64,000 bases of DNA from Bacillus sp. ISL-7 (GTDB lineage Bacteria > Bacillota > Bacilli > Bacillales_B > DSM-18226). The notes beneath the pieces are model-generated. The model made no database searches, was not told the origin of the DNA, and saw only the letters and a program-made list of their open reading frames with translations. Location of the stretch: NCBI RefSeq assembly GCF_018613065.1, contig NZ_JAGGQW010000049.1, positions 1 through 64,000 on the forward strand. Direction: 5' to 3'. A program made the position numbers and the translations under genes. Position 1 is the stretch's first letter, and each line of letters begins with the position of its first letter. Positions 35,801-44,509 of this stretch are shown here, one piece after another.

Positions 35801-36550
35801 TTCCCTAATAGTGATGAATTGGAATTCTGGTTGACCATTGGCTAAGCCAATAAAGACAATTGTGTAGCTTTCATTTGCCATAAATTGAACCCTCGGCAGG
35901 GGTAGAAGTACGGTCTTACTGCCAGTTTCCCTTGCTTCCAAATCGACTGTCATAGGTGTTAACCCTAAATATTCGGTTGCCTGCTTATAAGAAACATTTG
36001 GGAAAATCACATCTCGGTCTTTGACTGCAATATCTAGTGGCGAAGTATCTGGTGATAAGTGGATAAAGCGAACCTTCGATTCATTTCTTGGTACTGTTGG
36101 TTGATTCTGATACACGAGCAGGCGTAATTTCTTAACAGAGTCAATTGCAGCAAGTGTATAGGATTTTCCAGGTTCAACAGTAATCGTTTTATTTAAAACA
36201 CTGTCCACCATGTTGCCCGTTCGGTAAATGTCAATATGATGTTTTCCAGCAGGTAATGACAGAATCATACTTACCTTTTTAAATGGTAAGTCTCTTATCA
36301 CTCGTTTCCCGTCTATATAAATATCAATGTTCGGGGAATCTGGGGAGGTGTGAAGGAAACGCACCTTCGCTTCTAATTGTATTGGTTGGGAATTGGTACG
36401 CATCAAGTTCATCGCTTTATTCATGTATTTTATATGTTTTAAATAATACTGCATGTGTAAGTTTGGAAATGAGTATTTATAAAATTGAGCTAACAATTCA
36501 TACATCGCCGCTTTTTGAAGATAATCGGAATGAGTTCTTTTCTCGGACAT
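35798..36550 (-). CDS. DUF4397 domain protein, two copies of the domain
   Basis: 250 residues. Two DUF4397-type beta domains, about 62-145 (KVRFLHTSPDSPNIDIYIDG) and 157-240 (KVRFIHLSPDTSPLDIAV), follow a helical N-terminus (about 1-55) rich in Tyr and Lys. Such domains are usually extracellular, yet no signal peptide is seen here. A spore-coat or forespore role would fit but is not shown. Transcribed alone on the minus strand. Confidence 0.8.
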   Translation of the reverse strand: MSEKRTHSDYLQKAAMYELLAQFYKYSFPNLHMQYYLKHIKYMNKAMNLMRTNSQPIQLEAKVRFLHTSPDSPNIDIYIDGKRVIRDLPFKKVSMILSLPAGKHHIDIYRTGNMVDSVLNKTITVEPGKSYTLAAIDSVKKLRLLVYQNQPTVPRNESKVRFIHLSPDTSPLDIAVKDRDVIFPNVSYKQATEYLGLTPMTVDLEARETGSKTVLLPLPRVQFMANESYTIVFIGLANGQPEFQFITIRE

Positions 36551-36652
36551 ATTATCAACTCCTATCTAATGGGTTACACCATAATTTATTCAAGCTTAAA
36601 TAGGTAGGTGTCTAACTTATATCGCAGTAATTTGGAAATTTTTCATTTTTTA

Positions 36653-36681
36653 TTTACAAATGGGAATATTACACATATACT
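36653..36681 (+). promoter_or_regulatory. Sigma-A promoter of rsgA leader
   Basis: TTTACA (36653-36658), a 17-nt spacer and TATACT (36676-36681). It predicts a start near 36688 and a leader of about 200 nt before rsgA. Confidence 0.75.
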
Positions 36682-36715
36682 GATAACAAATATGTTTGAA
36701 AGTGGGTGAAGTGCA

Positions 36716-36790
36716 ATGGCAATTGAATCGATGAGTCCAAACCGTAATTTGAATATTGTTGTTTGCACAGCCCAAAGATTTTCCTGTTAG
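36716..36790 (+). CDS. Leader peptide of rsgA (24 aa)
   Basis: A short frame beginning MAIESMSPNR and ending with AQRFSC then TAG (36788-36790), preceded by GTGGGTGA about 6 nt upstream of ATG 36716. Codons 17-20 contain the strand CACAGCCCA that can pair with the terminator region downstream. The layout is that of an attenuation leader: a ribosome paused early leaves this strand free, one that reaches the stop covers it. Stall residues and inducer are unknown. Confidence 0.6.
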   Translation: MAIESMSPNRNLNIVVCTAQRFSC

Positions 36791-36848
36791 GGACCATTTA
36801 TTCCATAATGCGAATAAAACCATGGGCTGTGTGTGCCTATGGTTTTTT
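36766..36848 (+). promoter_or_regulatory. Attenuator: mutually exclusive anti-terminator and terminator before rsgA
   Basis: CACAGCCCA (36766-36774) is complementary to TGGGCTGTG (36823-36831). The terminator stem is AAAACCATGGGC (36816-36827) with GCCTATGGTTTT (36835-36846), one G-U, loop of 7, then TTATTAT. The two structures share 36823-36831, so only one can form. The 334-bp gap 36551-36884 holds the promoter, leader peptide and this element. Confidence 0.68.
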
Positions 36849-36884
36849 ATTATGAAAAAATAATGATTCGCTGGAGGAATAAAG

Positions 36885-37952
36885 ATGAATTTAGCAGCAA
36901 TGGGTTTAACTGAAACTGTAAAAAATGATTTTCATAAATTAAATACAAATGATGAGATGATTCTTGGCCGTGTGGCACTCGAGCACAAACGAATGTATAG
37001 GGTGTGGACAGAACAGGGTGAATTATTATGTGAGGTATCGGGCAGGTTTAGCTTCAATGCCCTTAACAGAGAGGACTTCCCAGCTGTAGGTGATTGGGTT
37101 GCTCTAATGCCGAGGAGTAACGAAGGAAAAGGCACCATTTTGGCCATCATGCCGCGAAAAAGTAAGTTTTCGAGAAAATCAGCTGGTCTTACCGCACAAG
37201 AGCAAATCATTGCGACTAATATCGACACTGTCTTTCTCGTAAATTCACTGAATGAAGATTTGAATCTAAGAAGAATCGAACGCTACCTTTTGCTTGCTTG
37301 GGAAAGTGGGGCAAACCCAGTTATTGTTTTAAGTAAGGCAGACCTTTGTCAGGATCTCGATAATATGCTGGCTAAGGTTGAAGCGATTAGCCTTGGTGGA
37401 GTTCCAGTTATTGCAGTTAGTGCCGAAACGATGACTGGCTTTGAGGAACTAGAGCCTTTCTTGAAGCCAGGAAAAACAATTGCCTTGCTTGGTTCTTCAG
37501 GGGTTGGGAAATCGACCTTAACGAATCGTCTCTTAGGAGAGGAGAAACAGCTAGTTCAGGATATTCGAATGGCAGATGATAAAGGGCGTCATACAACTAC
37601 CCACCGTGAACTAATCCTTCTCCCGAATGGCAGTGTTTTGATTGATACCCCAGGAATGAGGGAACTGCAGCTTTGGGAAAGCTCAGACGGTTTAACAGAG
37701 ACCTTTTCAGAAATTGAAGAATTAGCTACCCAGTGTCGCTACCGAGATTGTCAGCATAAGAATGAGCCCGGCTGTGCTGTGGTGAAGGCAATTGAAGAAG
37801 GATTGATTGAGGCTGAGCGGCTGACAAGCTACAACAAGTTGCAAAAGGAGTTGGCGTTTATCGAAAGGAAAGCTGATAAACGTGCACAAGCAGAAGTTAA
37901 AAAACAATGGAAAAATATAAACAAACAGATGAAGCAGCGAAAGAGCTATTAA
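36885..37952 (+). CDS. rsgA: Ribosome small-subunit GTPase A (RsgA/YjeQ-type, long form)
   Basis: A circularly permuted GTPase of 355 residues that checks 30S maturation. N-terminal OB-fold (about 20-95), then G4 LSKADLC, G5 VSAET, G1 GSSGVGKST, G2-like GRHTTTHRE and G3 DTPGMREL. The C-terminal zinc knuckle is CRYRDCQHKNEPGC. It is longer than the usual Bacillus RsgA of about 290 residues (normally in the prkC cluster), closer to E. coli YjeQ, so it is probably a paralogue. Its promoter, leader peptide and attenuator suggest induction when translation falters. RBS GGAGGAATAAAG. Confidence 0.88.
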   Translation: MNLAAMGLTETVKNDFHKLNTNDEMILGRVALEHKRMYRVWTEQGELLCEVSGRFSFNALNREDFPAVGDWVALMPRSNEGKGTILAIMPRKSKFSRKSAGLTAQEQIIATNIDTVFLVNSLNEDLNLRRIERYLLLAWESGANPVIVLSKADLCQDLDNMLAKVEAISLGGVPVIAVSAETMTGFEELEPFLKPGKTIALLGSSGVGKSTLTNRLLGEEKQLVQDIRMADDKGRHTTTHRELILLPNGSVLIDTPGMRELQLWESSDGLTETFSEIEELATQCRYRDCQHKNEPGCAVVKAIEEGLIEAERLTSYNKLQKELAFIERKADKRAQAEVKKQWKNINKQMKQRKSY

Positions 37953-37957
37953 AATAG

Positions 37958-38010
37958 GAAAGGCCGAACAAGTTAGGTCGATGTCGACCGTGACTTGTTT
38001 AGCCTTTTAT
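37958..38010 (+). terminator. rsgA terminator
   Basis: AAAGGC and GCCTTT enclose AACAAGT/ACTTGTT and GTCGA/TCGAC stems, followed by TATTATT. Confidence 0.8.
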
Positions 38011-38013
38011 TAT

Positions 38014-38056
38014 TGTCTAGCTACAGGCCTAGCGTTTAGAGGACTCCGCCCTTCTT
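38014..38056. repeat. Truncated copy of TGTCTAGCT repeat
   Basis: TGTCTAGCTACAGGCCTAGC and the following AGGACTCCGCCC match the left end of the repeat at 14232. The right end is absent. It lies between the rsgA terminator and msrA. Confidence 0.5.
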
Positions 38057-38137
38057 TCAGTCAGGAGATTTTGTTTTTCCTAAATCATTCTGTATACTCA
38101 TACTCAAAGTGAAATAAAGTTAAAGGGGTGTGGGAAC

Positions 38138-38680
38138 TTGGAAAAAACAAATCAAGTTGCAACGTTTGCCGGCGGCTGTTTTTGGTGTATGGTGAAACCA
38201 TTTGATGAACAGCCCGGAATTAAAAGTGTTATTTCAGGCTATACAGGGGGAAGCGTAGAAAACCCGACATATCAACAAGTTTGTACGGATACTACCGGCC
38301 ATTTTGAAGCCGTCCAAATCACCTATGATCCAGAGATTTTTCCTTATGAAAAACTCTTGGAGTTATTTTGGCAGCAAATTGACCCAACCGACCCGGGCGG
38401 CCAATTCTATGATCGAGGGCAATCGTATCAAACGGCAATTTTCTATCATGATGACACACAAAAAAGGCTTGCCGAACAATCCAAGCAAGAACTACAAGAA
38501 AGCGGCCGCTTCAGCAAACCGATTGTCACACCAATCTTGCCAGCACAGACCTTTTATCCGGCTGAAGAATATCATCAACAGTACTATAAGAAAAATCGGG
38601 CCCATTATGAATCCTATCAAGTAGGCTCGGGCCGCGCCGGCTTTATTCAAAGTCATTGGGGGGAGAAAAATGAAAAATAA
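38138..38680 (+). CDS. msrA: Peptide-methionine (S)-S-oxide reductase MsrA
   Basis: Repairs S-epimers of methionine sulfoxide. 180 residues; catalytic C14 in FAGGCFWCM, with [15 protein letters not shown] and GHFEAVQ. No far C-terminal resolving cysteine pair is seen. TTG start with AAAGGGGTG upstream. Overlaps msrB by 11 bp, an msrA-msrB pair as in B. subtilis (yppP-yppQ). Confidence 0.94.
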   Translation: MEKTNQVATFAGGCFWCMVKPFDEQPGIKSVISGYTGGSVENPTYQQVCTDTTGHFEAVQITYDPEIFPYEKLLELFWQQIDPTDPGGQFYDRGQSYQTAIFYHDDTQKRLAEQSKQELQESGRFSKPIVTPILPAQTFYPAEEYHQQYYKKNRAHYESYQVGSGRAGFIQSHWGEKNEK

Positions 38681-39110
38681 GGATGTAGAACATCTAAAAA
38701 AGGAATTAACACCGATCCAGTATGAAGTCACACAAAATAATGGCACAGAACCTCCGTTTCGAAATGAATATTGGAATGAAACGAGAGAGGGGATTTATGT
38801 AGATCTTGTTTCTGGGAAGCCGCTGTTTAGTTCTTTGGATAAATTTGATGCCGGCTGCGGCTGGCCGAGCTTCACTAAACCGATTCAAGACGAAGAAGTG
38901 ATTGAAAAAGCTGATTTCAGTCATTATATGACTCGGACAGAAGTAAGGAGTAAATCCGCCGATTCCCATTTAGGTCACGTCTTTAATGACGGACCAGACC
39001 CAACTGGATTGCGTTATTGTATCAACTCTGCTGCGTTACGATTTATTCCCATAGATAAACTTGAAGAAGAAGGATATGGGGAATACACGAAACTTTTCGG
39101 AGCAAAATAA
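38670..39110 (+). CDS. msrB: Peptide-methionine (R)-S-oxide reductase MsrB
   Basis: Repairs R-epimers. 146 residues; catalytic C117 in [11 protein letters not shown], with CGWPSF and [13 protein letters not shown]. The two CxxC zinc pairs of some MsrBs are absent. RBS GGGGAGAAA lies inside msrA. Terminator follows directly. Confidence 0.94.
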   Translation: MKNKDVEHLKKELTPIQYEVTQNNGTEPPFRNEYWNETREGIYVDLVSGKPLFSSLDKFDAGCGWPSFTKPIQDEEVIEKADFSHYMTRTEVRSKSADSHLGHVFNDGPDPTGLRYCINSAALRFIPIDKLEEEGYGEYTKLFGAK

Positions 39111-39136
39111 AAAGCCGCGATTGCGGCTTTTTTATT
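39108..39136. terminator. Bidirectional terminator msrB / DUF502 gene
   Basis: AAAGCCGC (from 39111) pairs with GCGGCTTT, with A/T runs on both sides. Confidence 0.88.
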
Positions 39137-39722
39137 TTACCTTTTGTTTTGAGCTTGAAGTCATTCCGCCCGATAAGACAAATTTCATTGCTTCCTCGGG
39201 TTTGACGTCGATAATTTCTACTTGTTCCTTTGGTATTAGAAAGGTAAACCCGGCCACTTGGAATGTTTGCGGGATATAGACAGCCACATGGTCCTTTAGA
39301 GGAGAATAAAATTCCTCTAATTGTTCTGAAGTAATAAACCCCAGGCTGCGCATTTCTGTTCCTGGGATAACAACCAGGGCGACCTTAGAGAAAGATTTTT
39401 TCTCGCCAAGAAAGGATTGGACGGTGTCTTTAATAACAGAATAGATGGTTTTGACAACTGGAATCTTGTCTAGAAGAATATCGATCAAGCGGATGATTTT
39501 CCCCGATATATATTTCGTAGATAGCCAGCCTAAAACAGTAATTAAAATGATGGTTGTTAGTAAGCCAATCCCAGGGATGTAATCTTCCTTTAAATAAGGC
39601 TTCAGTGTGTTTCCGAGTAAACCGTCTAAGAATAGAAACGTTTTGTAAATGACATAGATCACAAGGATGATTGGAACAATTGTTAAAATACCGTTAATAA
39701 AGTTTTTCAAAATGGATTTCAT
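39132..39722 (-). CDS. DUF502 family membrane protein
   Basis: 196 residues, with two N-terminal membrane helices (GILTIVPIILVIYVIYKTFLF and the GIGLLTTIILITVLGWLS segment), then a soluble domain with VVIPGTEMRSLGFITSEQ and VYIPQTFQVAGFTFLIPKEQ typical of DUF502. Function unknown. ATG at 39722 has AGGTGA 5 nt upstream. A sigma-A-like promoter (TTGACC...TATATT) lies on the minus strand near 39760-39785. Convergent with msrB. Confidence 0.82.
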   Translation of the reverse strand: MKSILKNFINGILTIVPIILVIYVIYKTFLFLDGLLGNTLKPYLKEDYIPGIGLLTTIILITVLGWLSTKYISGKIIRLIDILLDKIPVVKTIYSVIKDTVQSFLGEKKSFSKVALVVIPGTEMRSLGFITSEQLEEFYSPLKDHVAVYIPQTFQVAGFTFLIPKEQVEIIDVKPEEAMKFVLSGGMTSSSKQKVK

Positions 39723-39840
39723 CGTTTCACCTACAATTTTTATCATTGTATTTCATAATATAGGCGAATGCACATACGGGTCAAGTACCTACTACATAAA
39801 GTAACAGTGTTAAGAAACAATTTCGTGAGGAGTGAAGTGT

Positions 39841-39993
39841 ATGTATTACGGACATGGTGGTTGTGGTTACCCTGCATATCCTGTAGGAGGTTGCGGTTAC
39901 CCTGTAGGAGGTTGCGGAATCGGCAGTGGATTTGCGTTAATTGTCGTCCTGTTTATTTTATTAATCATTATCGGGGCAAGCTGGGGCTATTAA
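39841..39993 (+). CDS. yjcZ: YjcZ family sporulation protein, 50 aa
   Basis: A small protein with a Gly/Tyr/Cys-rich start ([17 protein letters not shown], then [10 protein letters not shown]) and one C-terminal membrane helix ([20 protein letters not shown]). This layout is the YjcZ/small sporulation peptide family; such proteins are made in sporulating cells, function unclear. GTGAGGAGTGAAGTGT precedes the ATG. Strong terminator follows. Confidence 0.85.
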   Translation: MYYGHGGCGYPAYPVGGCGYPVGGCGIGSGFALIVVLFILLIIIGASWGY

Positions 39994-40007
39994 ATTATGA
40001 AATAAAG

Positions 40008-40040
40008 GCTGACTCAAAACGGGTCAGCCATTTCCTTTTT
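40008..40040 (+). terminator. yjcZ terminator
   Basis: GGCTGAC (40008-40014) pairs with GTCAGCC (40023-40029), followed by ATTTCCTTTTT. Confidence 0.82.
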
Positions 40041-40181
40041 ATATAATTTTCTGACAAACGAGCGAAATCCGAACGATAGAATATTTTTTTAAAAAATAGT
40101 TCGTATTTATTGTTGACGGAACAAAATTAGTCTGATATATTTACAAATGTTGAGTAAAATGACTTTGGAGGTAATTGGACA

Positions 40182-41648
40182 ATGGATACGAGATATGATG
40201 TGATAGTAGTGGGTGCTGGCCCTGCAGGGATATTTGCCTGCTATGAACTGACACTAAAAATGCCGAACGCAAAGGTTCTATTAGTGGATAAAGGACATGA
40301 TATTTATCGGAGAAATTGCCCGATTTTACAAAAGAAAATTGAGAAATGTCCTCCGGCAGCTGGGAGAAAAGAATTTGCTGGGTGTCTTCCGGCATGTTCG
40401 ATTACTAATGGTTTTGGTGGAGCAGGTGCTTATTCGGACGGAAAGTTTAATATCACAAGTGAATTTGGCGGCTGGATGACAGATTATCTTCCGGATTCTC
40501 AGGTAGTTGAGTTAATTCGTTATGTTGATGAAATCAACTTACAGCATGGTGCAACCACGAGCATTACTGACCCATTAACAGATGAAGTAAAAAACATCGA
40601 ACGCCGCGGTTATGCTGCTGGATTAAAGTTGTTACGTGCACAGGTACGCCATCTAGGGACTGAACAAAATCTTGAAATCATGAAAAGTATCTACGAATAC
40701 TTAAAGACAAAGATTGAAATGTCTTATAAAACAGAAGTTGTGGATTTAATAACTGAAAAAACAACAGATGGGCTTGTGGTGAAAGGAATTAATCTAAAAG
40801 GGGACCAAAATATTTATGCGGATAAGGTGGTCATTACACCAGGCCGAGATGGCTCTAAATGGCTTTCTGGTATCTTAAAATCGCGCAGATTACACATGAT
40901 AAGTAACCAAGTAGATATTGGTGTTCGTGTTGAAACATCCAATATTGTCATGCAGGAAATCAATGAGCATTTGTATGAAGGGAAATTTATTTTTAATACA
41001 TCTGTTGGGACAACTGTACGAACATTTTGCAGTAACCCATCTGGGCATGTGGTGGTTGAAAATCATTCCGGGATTATGCTTGCCAACGGACATGCCTACA
41101 AAGATCCGAAACTTGGCAGTCCGAACACAAACTTTGCCTTACTTGTTTCCCATACGTTTTCAGATCCATTTGATAAGCCGAATGAATATGCACATGAAAT
41201 TTCCCGCTTAGCAAACAGCCTTTCAAATGGCGGACTAATCGTCCAAAAATACGGAGATATTTTAAAGGGCAGAAGATCTACTGCAAAAAGGATTAAGGAA
41301 GGTTTCCTTGAGCCGACATTAAAAGAGGCTGTCCCCGGTGATCTTGGGTTAGTTCTTCCGTATAATACGTTAAAAAGCTTAATAGAAATGACCGAGGCGT
41401 TGAATCAGGTGACACCAGGACTTGCTTCAGAGCATACCTTGTTCTACGGTGTTGAGGCTAAGTTCTATTCGGCGCGACCACGCTTAAACGACCGTTTTGA
41501 ATCGGAAATCAGGGGACTTTATGTCGGTGGCGATGGAGCGGGGATTACCCGTGGTCTTGCACAAGCAAGTGCATGCGGAGTCTGGATTGCTCGGGACATT
41601 ATAAAAAAGGCAAAAACTGAACGAACCCAGGAAACCATTCTTGTCTAA
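40182..41648 (+). CDS. FAD-dependent oxidoreductase (COG2509 type)
   Basis: 488 residues. N-terminal dinucleotide-binding motif DVIVVGAGPAGIFACYEL, then a cysteine-containing stretch RRNCPILQKKIEKCPP and GFGGAGAYSDGKFN, and a C-terminal FAD motif GLYVGGDGAGITRGLAQA. It matches predicted FAD dehydrogenases of unknown substrate. Soluble. RBS GGAGG upstream. Single-gene unit ending in a bidirectional terminator with ktrD. Confidence 0.85.
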   Translation: MDTRYDVIVVGAGPAGIFACYELTLKMPNAKVLLVDKGHDIYRRNCPILQKKIEKCPPAAGRKEFAGCLPACSITNGFGGAGAYSDGKFNITSEFGGWMTDYLPDSQVVELIRYVDEINLQHGATTSITDPLTDEVKNIERRGYAAGLKLLRAQVRHLGTEQNLEIMKSIYEYLKTKIEMSYKTEVVDLITEKTTDGLVVKGINLKGDQNIYADKVVITPGRDGSKWLSGILKSRRLHMISNQVDIGVRVETSNIVMQEINEHLYEGKFIFNTSVGTTVRTFCSNPSGHVVVENHSGIMLANGHAYKDPKLGSPNTNFALLVSHTFSDPFDKPNEYAHEISRLANSLSNGGLIVQKYGDILKGRRSTAKRIKEGFLEPTLKEAVPGDLGLVLPYNTLKSLIEMTEALNQVTPGLASEHTLFYGVEAKFYSARPRLNDRFESEIRGLYVGGDGAGITRGLAQASACGVWIARDIIKKAKTERTQETILV

Positions 41649-41677
41649 CCCGCAAATTTTTGCGGGTTATTTTTTTT
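41648..41677. terminator. Bidirectional terminator, oxidoreductase / ktrD
   Basis: ACCCGCAAA (41648-41656) pairs with TTTGCGGGT (41659-41667), followed by TATTTTTTTT. Confidence 0.88.
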
Positions 41678-41681
41678 ATAT

Positions 41682-43043
41682 TTAACCAATGGTAACCTTT
41701 TCTTTCGGATAGTTGAACTTTTCCTTGCTGCCTTTGCCTCTTAAGATAAGTAAACAGGTAACAATGCCCACTCTTCCAATAAACATCAGGATAATGATGA
41801 GTATTTGTCCAAAGGTAGTAAGTCTTGGTGTTAAACCCAACGATGATCCATTGGTGCCAAAAGCAGAAGATACTTCGAAAATAACCTCTATCACAGTGCC
41901 ATGTTCTGTAATCGATAGGATTAAAATGGAGAACAAACATAAAAATGCTCCGGTCGCGATTACGATAAATGATTTAAGGACATCCTCACTTAGCAGTTCA
42001 CGTCTAAAGATTTTGATTGAGCTTTTTCCTTGTGCGTAAAATATGATCGCTAAAATAACAATGGCAAACGTGGTGGTTCGTATGCCCCCGCTCGCACTAC
42101 TCGGTGAACCGCCAATAAACATTAATATCGACAGGAAAAGTTGGTTACTCGGAGTAAAATCATTGATATCCATTGTTGCTAATCCAGCACTTTTAGTTGT
42201 TACGGAATTAAATAAAGAGTAGAAAAAGGATTCATGCCAATTTTTATCAGAAAAAAAGTGTTGACTATCAAAACAGTAAATCAAAAATGCACCTGCTATG
42301 GTAAGGAGGACAAACGTTATAGTGGTTAACTTAGTATATAAGGTGAAATGAAATTTCTTCCTTCTATTTAGGCTTAAAAAGAATTCAAAAACCTCAACCA
42401 TCACGGGAAAGCCAATTGCCCCAACAATCATCAACAAAATTATTATCGTCTGAACAAAATAATCCTCACTATAGGGACTGAGTGACGCATCCGTCAGATC
42501 GAATCCCGCATTGGTAGTGGCGCTGATGGATGAAAAAAATCCATGTTTAAAAGCAGACAATGGGCTTTCGAAATAGTTTAAAAAGCGAATCCCTAAGATA
42601 ATTCCCCCCACAAATTCAAACGAAATAAAGATAATCAGGATCCGTTTTGCCAGCTGGACCAAACCAGCTAGGTTGGATTGATTTTGATCAATCATAATCA
42701 GTTGTCTTTCTTTTAAGCCTACTTTTTTACCCAACATAATCCATAGGAATGTACTAAAGGACATAACGCCTAAGCCTCCCAATTGCAGAATTAAGCATAA
42801 GAGAAAGATTCCAAAATTACTAAAGGTATCCTTAATTGAAATGACACTTAAACCGGTTACACTGATCGCACTAGCGGAGGTAAACATCGCATCAATAAAA
42901 CGTAGTGAAACATTTGGACGGTGAGCCATTGGGATTTTTAATAAAAGAGTAGAAACGATTAATGCGGATAAATAAAAAATAACGATTAATTGAATGGTTG
43001 AAATATCTTTCGTTTTTAACTTTATTTTTTTTATTGTGCTCAT
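41682..43043 (-). CDS. ktrD: K+ uptake channel subunit, KtrB/KtrD type
   Basis: A TrkH/KtrB-family channel of 453 residues with four M-P-M repeats. Selectivity-filter segments are visible as SVTGLSV, TTNAGFD, TTKSAGL and FGTNGSS, each centred on a glycine. It imports K+ (with Na+) and needs a cytoplasmic RCK subunit (KtrA/KtrC), which is not in this window. KtrD usually stands alone in Bacillus, as here, so that name is favoured. AGAAGGAAAGGATCCT precedes the ATG. Confidence 0.88.
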   Translation of the reverse strand: MSTIKKIKLKTKDISTIQLIVIFYLSALIVSTLLLKIPMAHRPNVSLRFIDAMFTSASAISVTGLSVISIKDTFSNFGIFLLCLILQLGGLGVMSFSTFLWIMLGKKVGLKERQLIMIDQNQSNLAGLVQLAKRILIIFISFEFVGGIILGIRFLNYFESPLSAFKHGFFSSISATTNAGFDLTDASLSPYSEDYFVQTIIILLMIVGAIGFPVMVEVFEFFLSLNRRKKFHFTLYTKLTTITFVLLTIAGAFLIYCFDSQHFFSDKNWHESFFYSLFNSVTTKSAGLATMDINDFTPSNQLFLSILMFIGGSPSSASGGIRTTTFAIVILAIIFYAQGKSSIKIFRRELLSEDVLKSFIVIATGAFLCLFSILILSITEHGTVIEVIFEVSSAFGTNGSSLGLTPRLTTFGQILIIILMFIGRVGIVTCLLILRGKGSKEKFNYPKEKVTIG

Positions 43044-43086
43044 AGGATCCTTTCCTTCTATAATTCTAAAAGTAATTTTATATTAA

Positions 43087-43115
43087 TCATCTTGAAAAGT
43101 AAAAGTTCATACAAT
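43087..43115 (+). promoter_or_regulatory. Sigma-E promoter of yodT operon
   Basis: TCATCTT (43087-43093), a 14-nt spacer and CATACAAT (43108-43115). The -10 is a full match to the sigma-E consensus CATACANT, and the spacing is canonical; the -35 has one mismatch. This predicts mother-cell expression in sporulation. Confidence 0.72.
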
Positions 43116-43156
43116 TTCTATAAGGCCTGCCTAATTTAATAAGGAAGTGTTTCCCT

Positions 43157-44509
43157 ATGGATCATTCGTTTCTAATAAAACCAATACTCGATGACACTTA
43201 CCCTGTGATTGACTACGGCATAGGAATTTATTTATTTGATATGGATGGAAAAAGGTATTTAGATGCTGCTTCCGGCGCTGTAACTGCCAATATTGGTCAT
43301 GGTGTAACAGAGATTATTGAAGCAATGAATGAACAAGCAAAAAAAGTTTCGTTTGTGTATCGATCACAATTTACGAGTGAAGCAGCTGAAAATTTAGCGA
43401 AAAAAATTGCAAATATGCTTTCAGGAGATCTCAATTGGTGTTTTTTCGTTAACAGCGGTTCTGAAGCAACTGAAACGGCCATGAAAATGGCGATTCAATA
43501 TTGGCAGGAAAAGGGTGTTCAAACGAAAACCAAGGTTTTATCAAGATGGGTAAGCTACCACGGGATTACCCTAGGTGCTCTTTCGATGTCAGGTCATACA
43601 GGGAGGAGAGCAAGATTTGTTCCACTTTTAGAGGATTTCCCTGTCATTAATCCCCCGTATTGCTACCGTTGCCCTTATAACCTCGAGGCACCTAACTGTG
43701 GCTATTTATGTGCCCATGAGTTAGAAACAGCTATTAAGCGGATTGGCGCCGAACAAATCGCCGCTTTTATCGCAGAACCCGTCATCGGAGCTGCAGGCGG
43801 AGCAATTGCCCCGCCAAAAGATTACTACAAGGTCATAAAGAAAATCTGTGAGGATTATGACATTCTTTTTATCGCTGATGAAGTTATGACTGGCTGTGGC
43901 AGGACTGGCACAATGCTTGCGAGTGAACAGTGGGGAATCAATCCTGATATTGTCGCATTAGGAAAAGGGATGGGTGCAGGCTACGCACCGATTGCAGCTG
44001 CTGTTGCAACCGAAAAAGTCATCGAGCCGATAATGGCAGGAACAAAGGTGGTCATGAGCGGCCATACCTTAAGTGCCAATCCACAGGCTTGTGCAACTGC
44101 CTTAGCTGTTCTCGAATATTTAGAACAAAACAATATTATTCAAGAGGTTGAAAGTAAGGGTGCCTATTTAAGAGCACAACTTGAAGGATTAAAACCACTT
44201 TTCACGTTTATTGGTGATATCCGAGGCAAAGGGCTATTACTGGGAATAGAGTTTGTCCAACAAGTGGAATCCAAAACACCCTACCCTAGAAACGCCCAGA
44301 TTACACAAAGGATTGTAGCTCTTGCAAAGGAAAAAGGACTGCTTGTATATCCAGCTGGTGCTGGCATTGATGGGATAAACGGAGACTCTATTATTATTTC
44401 TCCTCCACTTACTATCACTCAAAAAGAAATGGAGGAATTGGTCCACTTATTAAAAGAAACATTTGAAGATTTTTCTAACCAACTGAATGTAGGGGAAGGG
44501 GTGATGTAA
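43157..44509 (+). CDS. yodT: Class III aminotransferase YodT
   Basis: A PLP-dependent omega-type aminotransferase of 450 residues. FIADEVMTGCGRTG carries the PLP-pairing aspartate, and ALGKGMGAGYAPIAA the Schiff-base lysine. It also has a cluster of cysteines (YCYRCPYNLEAPNCGYLCAHE). Probably transaminates a beta-lysine-derived amine or an intermediate. First gene of yodT-yodS-yodR-yodQ, behind a sigma-E promoter. Confidence 0.88.
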   Translation: MDHSFLIKPILDDTYPVIDYGIGIYLFDMDGKRYLDAASGAVTANIGHGVTEIIEAMNEQAKKVSFVYRSQFTSEAAENLAKKIANMLSGDLNWCFFVNSGSEATETAMKMAIQYWQEKGVQTKTKVLSRWVSYHGITLGALSMSGHTGRRARFVPLLEDFPVINPPYCYRCPYNLEAPNCGYLCAHELETAIKRIGAEQIAAFIAEPVIGAAGGAIAPPKDYYKVIKKICEDYDILFIADEVMTGCGRTGTMLASEQWGINPDIVALGKGMGAGYAPIAAAVATEKVIEPIMAGTKVVMSGHTLSANPQACATALAVLEYLEQNNIIQEVESKGAYLRAQLEGLKPLFTFIGDIRGKGLLLGIEFVQQVESKTPYPRNAQITQRIVALAKEKGLLVYPAGAGIDGINGDSIIISPPLTITQKEMEELVHLLKETFEDFSNQLNVGEGVM

